Source: Sipunculus nudus (taxonomy: Eukaryota; Annelida; Sipuncula; Golfingiida; Sipunculidae). From it: a stretch of DNA of 64,000 nt. Within the stretch, counting starts at the first letter, position 1; every line of letters starts with the position of its first letter. The notes beneath the pieces are model-generated. The model ran no database searches. It saw nothing but the letters and a program-made list of their open reading frames with translations, and had not been told where the DNA came from. The DNA lies in contig CM049309.1 in assembly GCA_026874595.1 (NCBI GenBank), forward strand, positions 56,698,426 to 56,762,425. Reading direction: 5' to 3'. Shown piece after piece: positions 23,151 through 49,539 of this stretch. A program made the position numbers and the translations under genes.

Positions 23151-24700
23151 GATGAATACTGACGACATAAAATTATAGGTCCGCACATTTTATCTGAAAT
23201 CATTTATCAATAAAATGCTTTATATATAATAATATAAACATTCTTATGTTTTTTTAAGTAATAGAATAATAATATTGAGCCACGTAGATAGCTATATTTG
23301 TCCATAAAGAATTTTCCCCTGCTGATTGGGACGTACAGAAAGTTGGAAAGTACGTGCATTTAACGGAGAATTTGTATAGGTAGCCACAATGCGCTTTGGT
23401 GAATTTGAAGGGTTTAATGTGTATACTTAAATATAATTATACGGAGTTTTTTTTTGTTTCATTTAATTGATTTTTTTTTCAAAGTCAACAAGCGATTTGA
23501 ATACATTATATTTCCAAAAAATTATCAATATTAATAATTGTGTACAGTACTTGTACAATATACTTTCGACTGACCAAAATGAAATGGACGAGATCATCAC
23601 CTATGCTTGACCCTTAACATTGACCCACGACTATCTTCATGTCAATTATAAATCCCCCCCCCACCCCGTAAGATGATTTACTTAATTTTGAATGCTGTTG
23701 CATTAACCTGAGTAAATTTCAATTAATAAAATTCTTCAATTTTTTTTCTTTTGCCTCATTCGTGGTTTTATTGCACTTTATAGACATGTAAACCATGTAT
23801 ATACTTCAATTTTCATTTGTCATTCTGTTCGTGATACCAAATATACACTATTCATTTATCACTTATTAATAATTATTATCATTTATATTTACTTTTTTTT
23901 ATTATTTATTATGATTTTATTATGAATTATGAATACGATGTATATATGTGTTGATTCGTAAATAAGATTAATAAAACTGGCATGATCAAAACTTGCAAAT
24001 TATGACAGATAAACATGAAAAATCAAGTTTATGGTCCATTTTCATTATTTCATGTAGATACAGGATTATAGTATAATTTATACCACGTATATACTCCGAG
24101 AACGGTAGATTTCTTCCTGCATTTTATAGATCCACTTCGCCTACGCTGATGTTGCGTTTCCGGTCAACAACAGCTAAACTTCTTAAATACCAACAAACAG
24201 AACACAGAAAAACAAAATATTAAAGCCCAGATAAGTTAGCTTGAGGGATTTGACTTCTGGGTTAAGCAGATGCCTCATCGGCGGCAGAATCATGCGTGAC
24301 AAACCTGAGCAACCTGCCTAACGACGAGTCACGTGACTATGCCAAACACGCCTGGCAGTCTCCTCAGGACTGACCCTCTCTGATCTGTGATTGATAAATG
24401 CTTCAGTGTCAGTGATTATAACCTTCTATAAGGATGTCTTTAGGGCTGTCATAATTCACGGATGGATTCATATGGTTTATGTTAATATCCAATTTAAAAA
24501 AGAAATCACGGATTTTATTTAAGCAGCGGTGAGTATGATTGCATTGAGTACCATATCAATTTCATTATCTGACGTCTAGCTGTCTTTCATTTATAATATA
24601 ATATTATAAATATTAATAATATGGATCCTATAATTTAGGAATTGGGCATGTGAAAAAAGGGACATTTATAGAATAGGTGCCTTCCTGAAAATTTATATGT
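23151..24700. other. PREB upstream region
   Basis: Holds the presumed PREB promoter and 5' UTR, with no TATA or initiator I can assign. Around 24120-24400 the base composition becomes less A/T-rich (for example cacgtgac near 24331, an E-box-like CACGTG), which could be a regulatory stretch. No coding exon recognised. Confidence 0.35.
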
Positions 24701-24739
24701 ACCGGTATGAAATTAATAGTTTTCATTTGGGCTGAAATG

Positions 24740-25070
24740 GGTACAAAATTTTGGACTCGAGTACCCGACAGGCATTACCCGACTCGGACTTGAGTCCTCG
24801 TTACCATGGCAGCGATGTGAAGATAAAACAGAAATTTCTTTACGGAGGCAAAATATGCACAAATTTGACTTTGTGACGGCTTCACTTTATCCCAACGAAG
24901 GAATAGATATATGTCATTACAAGACCTCTGTTAATTTGACTAGCATATGTTTCGAGCCCTATGCCAGGCTACGATAATGAATAAATAAGCCTACAGACTG
25001 CCCGTAAATTTGCAGTAATATTCAGATATGCATGTACATACACAAGTACTCGAGTCCAAAATTTGGTACC
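24740..25070. mobile_element. 331 bp inverted-repeat element (MITE-like)
   Basis: Left end ggtacaaaattttggactcg at 24740 is the reverse complement of cgagtccaaaatttggtacc ending at 25070; about 24 of 25 bases match. The interior (accgtcacaaag-type and tgcagtaat phrases) recurs in degraded form at 35320-35580 in PPP1R42 intron 5. No protein. Target duplication not evident. Confidence 0.75.
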
Positions 25071-25109
25071 TGTACCTGGCTGTCATGAGTAGTCACTATA
25101 CCTAGCTTT

Positions 25110-27190
25110 TACCTGTACCTGGAACTAAAGTACCTGTACCATTTATAAGGTACTGCAGGTACAAATGTGATACTGGAAATGGACACCAGGCTTGGGTCAA
25201 TTGTATGTACAAAGCTGTCACCCCTATCAGGGTAGTTACTTATTTTAGGCAGGGGTACTGTAATTGTATACAGAGCATTCATCACTGCTACCTTTGAAGT
25301 TGTGCCAGCTAGCTGGGCTAGCAAGCTGGACTACAGGCCGGTGAGACGCAGATTTTATGGACGTAGGCCGCCGGGACGTACCCACTGAAGCGTATCCTGA
25401 TAGGACGTATTGTTAAAATAAGAGTACATGTATCACTTGTCTGACTGTCTAAACTTTACACTTACTAAAACAGAAAGACTAAGTAATAAAAGTTAATTAT
25501 ACTTTCGTAAGTAAACCCTCTCTTGGGTCACTTTGGGAAATCATTAAGCTCTGTGATCGATGCAACATACGTCAAATCAGCACACGTTAATGCCTAGTAT
25601 GTCTGTGTTATCCATTATTACTATATTACCCTCATGCACTTATATCGCTGTGTTACTTAACTGAAGTTTGACAAAATATTTAGTAATTTTATTGTTTATT
25701 AGAGCATTATTTTGGCTTAAAGTACGACCATCCCTCAATAGTGATAAACTCCGGGTATGGTTAACCCATCAGCGTTCTCCAATTTATTGGCCTAACCAGA
25801 GGTTTAAATGACTGATAATTATAGGTTAAACGTGTAACATCTTACTTTATTTTCCATATTCCTGTTATAATTTTCACTATTATAAGTATGTATATCATGT
25901 CGTGAGAACATATCAAGTCTGCTCAAACATGAACGAACTGCTGACCAGAGACCAGCGAAGCCGCAGTATAAACGCGGTCACGAGAAACCATTCACCCGAC
26001 GCGGCCACTCGTACAGTTCAAAGGATGAACCTTTAATTAACGGACGAAAAATGTTGATCAAAGGTTTCTGGATGATGAATCATTTATATTGATCTCTTAC
26101 AGGTACTTAATGTATTAAGGAAAGAATAAATATTTACATATTTTGATTATATTCGACTTCTGACAGGACCACATTCCGAATAAAAGACATTATAAATAGA
26201 CAACAATTTTATGAGAAAAAATAACTTTATAGAATAAAAAATGAGGTTGGTTGTTATTTTGTTAACATGAAAATACTACCTGTGCGTAGTATTCAGTTAG
26301 TATCATCCGCTCTGGCGCAAGTACGATCGGTGGCGGGTGACCTATTTTGGAACAAATTAAGTGCCGCGGTTGGTGTAGACAAGAAAACTATCCTGAAAAC
26401 GATTTCTCTCCAAATTGTATGTGTATATTTAATTTCTCGCGTGTGTCTTCATGTTGAAACCGCAGTGTTAAAAACTATCCTGCTGATTGAAGATTCCTCT
26501 ACAAATTGTGTGTGTGTGTGTGTTTTTTATTTCACCGGTCAGTCTATGTGTTGAAACCGCTGAATAGTGAATGACAAATAACAATTATACCTTTGAGTTC
26601 CTACTAACTCGTCATTGTTTATATAGTGCGTCCTGCCGCCCTGCGTTTTATCGCATGGTCCGTTGGGACGTACGTCTTATCGGGATGCGTCTCACCGGGT
26701 GCACACCGCAAGCTGGTCAGCCTCCAAGTTCATTGTGGCATTATCAGCACAAGTATAGGGCTACCATCAAATAATAGGAACAGGTTTGCCTACATGCCCC
26801 ATGTAGATAGTTGTCTAGTATGTACACATGCAGAACAGGGTTGGGGCCAGGTTCTTGTACCTGTACCGAGGTACACAATTCACAGCTTTGTGAATTACAG
26901 GTATGATACTGGAAATGGACATCAGGTTGGGTCAAGGAAGTGTACTGAGCTATCACCCCTGTCAGGGCTGTTGCCTAAACCAGGCAGGGGTAATTACTAA
27001 ACTTTCATCCCTGCAGCCTTTGAACTTGAGTGGGCTATTGCTTGTAGCATGCTGGTCTAGCTACCTTCCAGCCTCTACACAGGAAGTTCTTTATGGCATT
27101 ATCAGATATAAAGGGCACAGAGCAAAGGATATGGACAGTGTTGCTTACATGCCCATGTACTAAGATACCTGTTGTCTAGCAGACCATGAT
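25110..27190. repeat. Two-copy tandem repeat, first copy split by an insertion
   Basis: Copy 1 is 25110-25329 plus 26708-26830; copy 2 is about 26850-27190. Shared phrases are gatactggaaatggaca(c/t)cagg, tgtcacccct(a/g)tcaggg, aggcaggggta, cctttgaa(g/c)tt, and ggcattatcag. In copy 1 the shared order is interrupted after gcaagctgg by about 1.38 kb of unrelated DNA. Confidence 0.75.
25330..26707. mobile_element. Inserted element with 13 bp inverted repeats and a 9 bp flanking duplication
   Basis: ccggtgagacgca at 25338-25350 is the exact reverse complement of tgcgtctcaccgg at 26686-26698. GCAAGCTGG occurs at 25321-25329 and 26708-26716 on either side, as a 9 bp target duplication would. The subterminal regions are rich in ggacgta. 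A ~100 bp internal duplication (aaaactatcctg at 26385 and 26470) is present. No transposase is visible, so it is probably non-autonomous. A 9 bp duplication fits Mutator-like elements, but the family is not proven. Confidence 0.7.
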
Positions 27191-27234
27191 CATTGGTGAA
27201 GGATAATTGAAGAAGTGAAGAAAATGGTGGACGG

Positions 27235-27345
27235 ATGTTTCAGACAGGGACGTTCCGGACTAGGACATTTTTGACTAGGACATTCTGGACTAGGACGTTT
27301 CAGACAGGCTTTTTGCATGGGAGGTCGTTTCTGACAGATCAATAT
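27235..27345. repeat. Imperfect 17 bp repeats (ggactaggacatttt)
   Basis: Four to five diverged copies of ggactaggacattt or cagacagggacgttc in a row. Reading frames across them look regular on both strands only because of the repetition. Confidence 0.65.
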
Positions 27346-27533
27346 TATTACCAGAAAATGACCTTTCGTTATTATAATTTTTATTATATGTTTAATGATA
27401 TAATAGTCATTTGCCTCCAAAATATGGGGATTAATTCGGGGTTAAGCCCAGGAACCAGTTTGGTAATAATCTCTATTGGTCTAGTTGCACAGAACCTCAG
27501 ATTTTCACTTCATAGGCCAATTTTATTATAAAA

Positions 27534-27577
<44 letters not shown>
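27534..27577. repeat. (TA)n microsatellite
   Basis: About 21 TA dinucleotides without interruption. Confidence 0.95.
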
Positions 27578-27578
<1 letters not shown>

Positions 27579-27579
27579 T

Positions 27580-28990
27580 TCCTTGAAAATATTTTGACAA
27601 ACCATTTCTGTTAAAATCTGATAGCAAGAAATGAATTTGCATACTCCAAATACAATTTTACCTGAATAACTGTTCAATTGCTTGAAATGAAGCTTCTATG
27701 TAGGTTACAGAAATTTACATGTGGCATAACTGGTTCATGCATTTTCAAAAACCCTCTTTAATGGCTATATACATACATTTAAAAGAAAACAGAAAAGAAC
27801 CGAATCCATGAACATGAAAACAGAATTTTACTCAATTTAAAATTTAAAATCAATTGTCCCTACATAGGTCACATGTCGAAATTATGGATACTTACATGAT
27901 ATACATAAATAATAAGTTTTTAATTAACTCTTATCTCTATAATTATTGTTAATTGTTCAGTTGGAAACTTGTAGTAAGTGCAACACTCTTTGTTAGGAAT
28001 CTACTGTCTTGTTGTATCCCAAGACAAAGTCTGGGGATACTATGGTTTCATGACGGTCCCGCAGCCACAGAAAAATCTTGTGAGCAAGATAACTAAAAAA
28101 TATTTCAAGGATCTTTATCAAACTTTACATGTATATTGATATTGGTAAGAGGAGAAAGCCTGTTTTAAATGGGGTCATGACCTTTGCTAGGAGTGTCCTT
28201 GACCTTGAATAGGTCAATTTTTTGCTGAAAATCACACATTTTCTTAAATATTTCAAGTATGCTTTATTTGTCTAGGAATACTGTGGTATACCAAAAATTT
28301 CTAATTTCAAATATCTTTCACAAACCATGTAAATTTAACTGAATAATTAGGATCTATGAATTATTAAGATACATTAAGTATATTTTGAAAACTAGAAATC
28401 AGCAAGTTTTATAAGAATGACATTAAAGTTGAACTATTACATTACCTTTTTATCTGCTCATTGGAATCATCTTGGAAACCAGAATGATAGTATGTTATGG
28501 CTACAGGGAAAAATTGTACAAAGGGATGTGCAACCCACTGCATTTTCTAACTGAATGTTAATTCAGCTGTCAAAATACAGATGCACCTATTGCAAAGAAA
28601 TAGCAAATTGGTAAACATTACTAAACTACTTGAATCCTTTTAAACATAACCATTATGTTGTCCACACCTCTCTATATTTCAAATTCATCAACATGATAAA
28701 ATTGCACTCCTCTTTCCATCAGAAAATTATCATCTTGGAAATCAGGAGCGAGCTTCATAAGCTTTAAGTTGCTTGTGCTCAATCCATTGATACATGTTTA
28801 TCTGTATGTATAAACATAGGATACCAGGCGAATGTATTTTCCAAATATTGTATCAATAAATCATTCAAACAAACAGACATTACTAAACCAGTAAATAACC
28901 CTAAAAATATGACAGCCTTACCAGTAGCATCAGGTAGGTTGATTAATTAGAATGATTCTCGTTTTTTGTTTGCCCTATAAATGTTAGATA
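27580..28990. other. Intergenic DNA
   Basis: A/T-rich, no exon seen. It lies between the head-to-head genes PREB and PPP1R42. Phrases such as ggtcatgacctttg and gaccttgaataggtcaa near 28170-28215 are typical of decayed dispersed repeats. Confidence 0.4.
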
Positions 28991-29025
28991 TACCTCATGA
29001 TGTATGAATAAAAGGTTCAGATTTT

Positions 29026-29645
29026 TACTACGCTCTGTACACAGCGCTTTAACTATAGGCCTACTACCTATATCGTAAGCGCTGTTTGTTATGACCTCAT
29101 ATCCTGAATTGCTACACCAGAGTGGAGCACTGTATTTTTGTCCAATCAGATGAGATCTTGAGCTGGAAGACACAGCCAAGCGAGGAATACACGGAGCCAA
29201 TGTTTTTCATTTCGTTTTGTGTGAAGGCTCATTGTCCCAGTAACCATCTGAACAGGCCACAGGCTCAGAGAGAATTGCCCAAGATGTGGTTTGCACACCT
29301 CGCTGGCTGGTTTCAGTTCTGCAGACAGCAGATACATAGCAATGCTAACACAGTCATAATGACATGATCGAATCGGTCGATGATGCAAGAATGCAGAGGG
29401 AGCAATTAAAATTCCATCATAAACTGCCATTAAGCGGCACTTGAAGCGCTGCTGTGGGCGGAGCCAGGATGCCTGTTCAGTGTTTGTTCATTGGCATCTG
29501 GTTGGCTGCTCGTCACATCATACACACTTTTTTTCAGTGGACAACAAACTGCCATCTGGTGTTTAAATATATCATAAACAGTCAAAGCTGGCAGCGTAAA
29601 AATCAGTTGCTTCTTTAGAAGCACAAGATTTCCGCTACCACGGGA
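29026..29645. repeat. ~620 bp dispersed repeat, copy 1 (upstream of PPP1R42)
   Basis: Same orientation and order as 38785-39425: cacagcgctttaactatagg, gtaagcgctgtttgttatga, ggagcactgtatttttgtcc, gggcggagccaggatgcct, tctggttggctgct, aaatatatcataaacagtca, and gatttccgct. Identity is about 85%. It contains no long frame with recognisable homology. Terminal structure is unclear. Confidence 0.85.
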
Positions 29646-30266
29646 GCGAAGATTTTAACTGGTTCAATTGCAGGCTTTTAGATTTTTAATAATTCTGTAT
29701 TCGACCTTTTTATTATACACACGCCATATGACGGGTGTATTATGGTGAACCGTCTGTCTGTCTGTCCACTTACTTGTAGTTTCGCCGCGATAACCTGCTG
29801 GGGCTCTGATGGATCATCACCAAACTCACCATAACTACAGTAAACTACTTACCAACAGATTATCTCACCCGAGTTCGACTATGGGCAAAATCAACACATA
29901 TTTAATAAGGTCATGGGTCACTAGGCTACCTTGTGGTGTTGCAGGTTAACTTACGAAGAATATTCTTGCAGGATTTTGATAAAACTCATCAGAAATGTTA
30001 ATCAATAAAATATTTCACCTGAGTTTGATTTCCAGCAAAATCCACACATATTTAATGAGGTCAGAGGTCAGCGCACTTTAGAGGCCCCATGGTGACTAAA
30101 CAAAAAGAGTTTCTCACCTTAGTTAAATTCCTCAGCAGATTTCACTCATATTTAATAAGGTCAGAGGTCACAAGACATAAGCAGGCAAATTATGCCTGTT
30201 TAAGTATTTCAATAAATTTCTGAATCCATGACACTGTATATGAATTCATTATTTTCTGTTTTGTAG

Positions 30267-30392
30267 GTGATCCTTCATTTTACAACAGATATGGATCTTT
30301 CATGAAAACAAACCTTTTACAACCAGTTACGTATCTTCCCCTGATATCTTAAAAGGTGCTAGTAACATTGAGTCCAGAGCATAAAAATCAAA
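30267..30392 (+). other. PPP1R42: Probable 5' UTR of PPP1R42 with splice acceptor
   Basis: attattttctgttttgtag ends at 30266 and looks like an acceptor, so the coding exon may start at 30267 with an untranslated leader, and the transcription start would be farther upstream. It could instead be one continuous first exon. The start codon context is aaaATGg. Confidence 0.4.
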
Positions 30393-43154
<12,762 letters not shown>

Positions 43155-43814
43155 GAAGAAATCTGATAATTTTGATCCACTCCACTCAGGCCAGTATGAC
43201 ATGATACAGGACAAGAGTGAACCATTCTATACACTATAAGTGACTGGTTATTGAATGTAACATACAGTCTTCTGACAGATGTAACTGAGAACTTATACAT
43301 AAACATTGCATTACAACAACAATAGATGAACACTATATACATTGTTGATATTCTGTTGATGCAGTGATGCTGTTACTGTACATATGTGTTGCTGTTTGAA
43401 CAGAGTACATCAGAAATCTCCACAAGTCTGTGACAACAATTGTTTTCCTTTATATTTATGAATGTAGGACAGACATGCTTGTTACCAAAAAGATCAGCAG
43501 TTTTACCTGGTGTTACCCAAGGATTCTGCCCCGATACAGGTGTTGTTCCACTTATGTCTCAGAATGATTAAATGAACATAAACAGCAATGTCATCCTTTG
43601 ACATAAGGGTATATATTTCCTTAATACATTTTTATGTAAATTCTTTGTGATTCAGTGGCAGTCATTAGCTAGACTACATCAGTGTAATGGAAAAATTATA
43701 ACAACAAGTAATAAATCATATAGTGCATCTAATGACATTTCATTTTCATGGTTTGGTTTGAATTATTCCTATTATTAGAAAATTACCATTACCTATCAAT
43801 GAGTGGGGTGTCTC

Positions 43815-43817
<3 letters not shown>

Positions 43818-43858
<41 letters not shown>
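43818..43858. repeat. (TA)n microsatellite
   Basis: About 20 TA dinucleotides inside the presumed 3' UTR of PPP1R42. Confidence 0.95.
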
Positions 43859-43861
<3 letters not shown>

Positions 43862-45620
43862 AAATATATCACTTTTATTATTATATTATTCATATAATAA
43901 ACACAGCATATAATAAACACACATTTACTGGACACAATTCCAAGAAATTTCCACCCCTAACTGTTTGAACAGGGCTTCACATCATTTGATGATGAAAAGA
44001 GATTGGAAATACCTTCTGAGTTCATATTAACATGCTCAAAATGCACTGCACAAATTATATAGCAAAATTATTTATCATCATCTGTCACTGATATTTAAAT
44101 CATTAATGTGAAATTTGTGCACTTATATTTATAAGTGACAATTGAGATAATTATGGTGATGGGGATTGTTTAAAATTGTTTTTGTTTGCATGAATTAGGT
44201 TAGCATGATTTAATTTGAAAAGGTAAACTTAATTTTTAGGGGAAAATTAGGTTAGCATAAATATTTCTTCCATATTCTGCGTCTCTATTATGCACCATGT
44301 TGTTATACAACAAACTGTATTTATTTGCTTTGATGCATTCATAATGTATCTAATATGTAAATGTCAATAGATTTAGGAATACTTCCAGTTGTGTGTAAGG
44401 TTTGATTGTACCTCGGAAATATTATGTATTGACCAAAGATTATATATTCAAGAAAAGATTCCAGGAAATTCAATGTTTTAAACTTCCCCAGTGGTGCTTC
44501 AATTTGTTTGATTTTCCATCTTTTTTTCTCACAAATTACAGTTATTATTGTACCAGATTTCCAGCTGTATTTTCTAGTAGCAAGTGATCAGATGTGACAA
44601 CAAACCCATGATATGGCCAGTGTTAGTTCTGTGATCTCTGCAGTCGTTTCTTCTAAACTCCTACAAGAAATATGTTCCAATACTTGTCATAAAGTGTATC
44701 TTCATTTTCATTTTTTACTATAAAGGTGTCTTTGTTATTTAGTATGTGCAACATACAGAATGTACACATAACAGGGGAAGGGCTAAACAAAAATGGCCAT
44801 GACCATGGCGAATGAACAACTTATATTATGATAACTATTATTTAACATATCTTCTCATGTGTAACATGCCCATCTTACTTGAAACCTGATAGACTTGTAT
44901 AAATCCGAGGGTTAATTTAACTTATATCTGTTCACATATTGACTGCATTTATGTTTGTTTTTTATTAAAGGACTAGTGGCTGTTGTTAATTGTTGTGTCT
45001 GGTTTAAAGACATATGATGTCAGTTATGTCACTAGTCAATGACTGTGAAAATGATGTAAATTTAAACCATTGTGGTGCATATATTGTCATGTTCAAATTT
45101 GAAATGCCAAACTTGTGTATATACTGTAGAGTCTGTTGTTTGCAGCTGTCAGACAGTTTTGCAGTGGTTTTTACAAATAGATTAGTAATATGAGTGTTTT
45201 AAATAGAGTAATTTGTCAAATGTACAATGCATAATTCATCGTGTGTTGTTTCTGTTGCATAATGCATTACTAAAGTATCTTTCTGTGATGGCCATTAGTT
45301 GTTTATGGTTTGTGTGGATCTCTGGAAATATGCCAAAGCAGATACTTTAATTTTGGGTGCATTTGATCACTAGAAAACCTTGGATTGTGTTACTCATCCT
45401 ACCACATACGCACGCACACACGCACACTTCATTGATTAAATAAATCCTGAGCTGTCTTTCAAATAATACCTATGCATCAGAGTTCCGTCCTGACCGTTCT
45501 CAGTATTATATGATATTTTTAACGTGCGTTTTATCAGCTAGACTGTTTGGATTTGCACACTTTATATACTTTGTGCACTCTATACATAGTGATGGAATAT
45601 TGTATTTTGTTGTTGACATG

Positions 45621-45626
45621 AATAAA
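45621..45626 (+). terminator. Candidate poly(A) signal of PPP1R42
   Basis: AATAAA in gacatgaataaagaaag, followed within 25 bases by a T/G-rich stretch (attgttgagtttgtt). Confidence 0.5.
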
Positions 45627-45659
45627 GAAAGCTGATCGTCATATTGTTGAGTTTGTTAC

Positions 45660-48600
45660 TGATCAGAAAAATAATGTCGCTGGTCATTGACGCTGTCATT
45701 CATAGACTGATTCCTGACAATGTAGACAGGTTGTATGTAGGCACACCTGTACAGAGCCTATCACAACTCATGCAGAGGAGGAACCAATAATTTAGGAAAA
45801 GGAGGGTTCCAACCCAGGACTTATGACAAAACCTGAAAAAGAGGTCCCTAGGTCCGGAAAAGGTGGGATCTAGACGGCAGAAATTTATATGAAACCCTGG
45901 AAAAACTGCGATGGCTGAAAAAGCAGGGTCGGGACGACCTGAACCCCTCCCCTGGATCTGCTTCTGTGATACTTAAGTTCACGAGCCAACAAAACAAGTG
46001 TACCCATGTGTCCATCTGACAGACATATTTAATGTCCAAGGTTATAATGTAATTTTCTTGCTTTAGGAAGGAATACCACAAGAGAAAATCTCCATTCACT
46101 GATTTTTACATGTACCATAGAAATCTGATCTCTCTAGAAAGAGATGATGAGCGAGTGTGCATACTCTAGTATTCTGTCAGGAATCACAATGGCAGCATCA
46201 AATTTCTAACCAGAAAAATAAAATCAGACGTTTTAGTAAACACTGCTGGAAGATAATCAACAAACTTTTTCGAAAGACACCTGTGTGATATGATTTTTCT
46301 AAAATAATTCTAATGAATTGCGGATAAATGCCGATCATATGATCGATCGAGCGATCTTTGGCGCTTAGTATCATTCTGTGACACATTGTGAAGTACAAAG
46401 GGTTTTTTGGTCAGTATTATACAAGATAATTTCTTATTTGCAATAATTACAATGCTTTGCATTGCACGGCCTTGACTTTTTGCAAGAAAGACGCCTTTGA
46501 CGGTTATTAAAGCATTGTGTACATGGTCTCTCCGGAAAATGCGTCATTAGCGGGAAAATTGGACTGATTTTATACTTGTGGGAATTCTTGCTTGGCAATT
46601 CTTGCACACTACTGGCTTTCAAATCGATTTTCAGTTGTGTGCGGTGGAAAATGCAAGATGTTACATGCAATGACGACAATTTAGTTTGTACATATATACG
46701 CGATTGTGCTAATTCCTCTTTTCAAGAAGACTTTTGACCTCTTAGTACGACCGGTGTCCACCTATATCAGGTATCATAAGCTGTCTGCAAGATGTCAGTG
46801 TCCATTGCCTTTTTTTTGGGGGGGGGGGGGGGTATGCGAAATTACAATGGTCCTAGGAATATGTCTGTGAATTTCAAAGTTGCCATGCAGAGAGATTGAA
46901 TCCTTCAGTCACTGGCTGTCCATGGTCAATGTTACGCCTGTTCCTAAACAGCTACTTTCATTAGACAATATTGTCCATGTAGTAAGGTCCCTTCATCTCA
47001 ACTTCTGACATATCAGTCTCATTTTCGGACATCTTCTGACGATAATGTTGCAAATATAATCCAATTTACACAAACTGGAGCACTTCAGGTTACTGGTCTT
47101 CTTAATGAGAAACAATCATTATTCCACATGAAAATGTTCTATTGTAGGATTTCTCCTAGTAGACTCCTACGGATAAAATAAAACTATACAGCAAATAAAG
47201 TTTTAAATCACCAAATGGTCACGAGGTCCGTCCCAATGTTGATCGTAATGCCAAGCCGTGGGGGTGTACGTTTTACTAAAGATATGAAGAGTTGTTGGCT
47301 ACTCAACTTACCCGGTGCTTTACTTCATTAATTTCCCTATACGTGGAGACCCAGGCTACTAACTGACTTGCCTTAGAGCCCTATATAGGGTGGGGTCTAC
47401 ATACTTGGTCCGCTACCTGGAAAAGTGACAAAAACCCCCACTCAGACCCATAGGGCTGCCTACTTTATCATACGGGCATTTATGGGTATGTCCACATAGT
47501 GTATAGGAGGTGTGTGTCTATGTAAATGCATGCATTTCAGGGTCATCTACATTAACAGACATCCCAAGGGGGCATTAACCAGGCAGAACCCCTTCAAAAG
47601 ACCAATGCACCCTGGTGGAGGGATATCTGTCTTACACTCACCAAACGAAGGTTTTCTCATGTCGAGTTTATCCTAATCATAAATCGTGTTTACACATTAA
47701 TTAAGTTATCACATTATATGTCTATCCTGAAGAGTATTTTTTTTTTCTAGTTACAATTTATTCTTTTCAGTGCACTTCATAATGTGATATACTTGTTTGA
47801 AGTTAGAGCAATCTTTTCATATACATTAGCAGAGGTGTACTGCTCTTTAAAGGGCGGCGAAGGAATTCCCCTTTAATTAATCCATCCATATAATTGGGTT
47901 GTTGTCAACTAAAAAACTATAATAAGGAAATTAACGTGATATGTTTCGACATGCATATTGTTCAGTTTTGTAATGCTCTGTTAGAGGGGTGGCAATTTCT
48001 AAGACCGCCCAAGGCGGCAAAGAGGCTAGGCACTCAGCTGTTCGGGGGTGGTCATTAAATATAACCGTGGAATTGAATATACATGTACCGTTTAGCAAGG
48101 TTCCAACATTGTTGGCTTAATCCGCATCCACTTTTAAATTCCGGGAAGACAAATTGAAAAAAAAACAGTCAATTTTTACTCATTTCATTTAGGGGAACAC
48201 GCATCAAGCGCCTTCTCCGGCTTAAAAGAAAATAGCAGTCAAGCGAACTGTCCAACAATATTCCTTTCGCAATAAAGACGTTGCATCATGTATACAGACA
48301 TGTTTAATAGCCAAATTTGTGATCAACTGATGTTGGCCATCCATTAAGACGCCATTTTGAAAATATATTTTGACTTAATTTCTACCCATAAAACTTCCCT
48401 TCTTCTAAGGAATTACTTACTATGGTATGAAAGCTAAAATGTTAATCTTTTCTGATCTTTCTACGGAAACGTTGAAAAAATTCAGCTCATAGAAACCAGG
48501 GCAGCAAAGTTGGCAAAAGCTTACCTTTGCATATTAACATGATATATTTAACGGTATAATTTCGTGATGAAAGCTGCAGGGGCTGTTAATTTAAGGTAAC

Positions 48601-49240
48601 AGACGAGGATGGTTGCTGCACCGTGCTCTAAAAGAATAAGTATATTTGGTACGAAACAGACGCACCTGGCCAGTTGATGGCACAGGAAAAGTGTCTTAGT
48701 CATATGTTGCAGCTTATATCTTCGTGGATCAAGGATCCTGTTTTTTCGCGTGTACATAATAAGTTAATATCCATGATTGCTCCAGGAATTTTCGAATGAC
48801 TTGAATGAATCACGGATGTTTAGGAGGAAAAAGGAGCGATCATAGGTGACATGATCTAATATAGATATTCGGATTCCCAAATGAATAAAGTGAACAAATA
48901 TGGAGATTTCACAAGGAGCTCTTTGGTGTAGCCTATGTATATAAGAAGAAAGCGGTGGTGTTTACATTTGAAGGACGGCCACATGTACGGCTGGCCGGAC
49001 TGACGGCACGACGACGGACAAAGCTAGACGATGGACTTCCAAAGTCAGGTGAACAAACAAAAACTGATATAGCCATCTATCATGTGACAGACCCCATGTC
49101 TATCAGTGAGCACATTTTGCGACTGTGTCAAGGAAAAGTGATATATTCCTCTTGTAAACTAACGGTTTTGGTTTTTATATAGACCTATATATGTATGTAA
49201 AAGAAAAGTACATGGTTAAATGTATGCATAGAAAACAAGA
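45660..49240. other. Intergenic DNA between convergent genes
   Basis: No exon or RNA gene recognised. It contains a poly-G run (about 46819-46832) and a probable dispersed-repeat fragment at 45775-45970 (repeated gaaaaag, ggtcggga and cctggatctgcttctg). The remainder is featureless to me. Confidence 0.4.
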
Positions 49241-49248
49241 AAACGTTC

Positions 49249-49254
49249 TTTATT
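49249..49254 (-). terminator. Candidate poly(A) signal of the F-box gene
   Basis: TTTATT on plus is AATAAA on minus, about 285 bases after the stop codon at 49540. Confidence 0.5.
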
Positions 49255-49539
49255 TTACAGTAAAAGTTAACAAATGAAAGAAGCAGGATCACAGACAATA
49301 GCACGTGATAAATGCTGCAGTAAGGGCAGTCTTTAGCGTTTGCCTTCTGACAGATTGCATAAAAAAATGCAAAATTACTGTTAATAGGAACAAGTAAAAA
49401 CTGGAACGATTGAATAAATTTAAACGTTGGGAGAAATCCAACACATCTGCAGTATGTTTATATATATTTGGATATTATACTTTAATTGGTTAATTAATTT
49501 CTAAATCAACTATCATAACATTTGGTCGGTTCCCTCAGG

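Larger units (their letters stand above)
43155..45640 (+). other. PPP1R42: PPP1R42 3' UTR (probable)
   Basis: A/T-rich sequence after the stop, without exons I can recognise. It includes the (TA)n tract at 43818-43858. It may end near 45640 if the AATAAA at 45621 is used; that would make a UTR of about 2.5 kb. Confidence 0.45.

Noticed and set aside
26267-26554. Open frame of 95 codons inside the 25330-26707 insertion as a possible transposase
   Set aside because: Too short, made partly of an internal ~100 bp duplication and a TG run, and without any recognisable catalytic motif.
48955-49182. 75-codon plus-strand frame with a basic N-terminal half
   Set aside because: No splice partners, no homology, and wording (gacggcacgacgacggacaaagctagacg) typical of a dispersed repeat tail.
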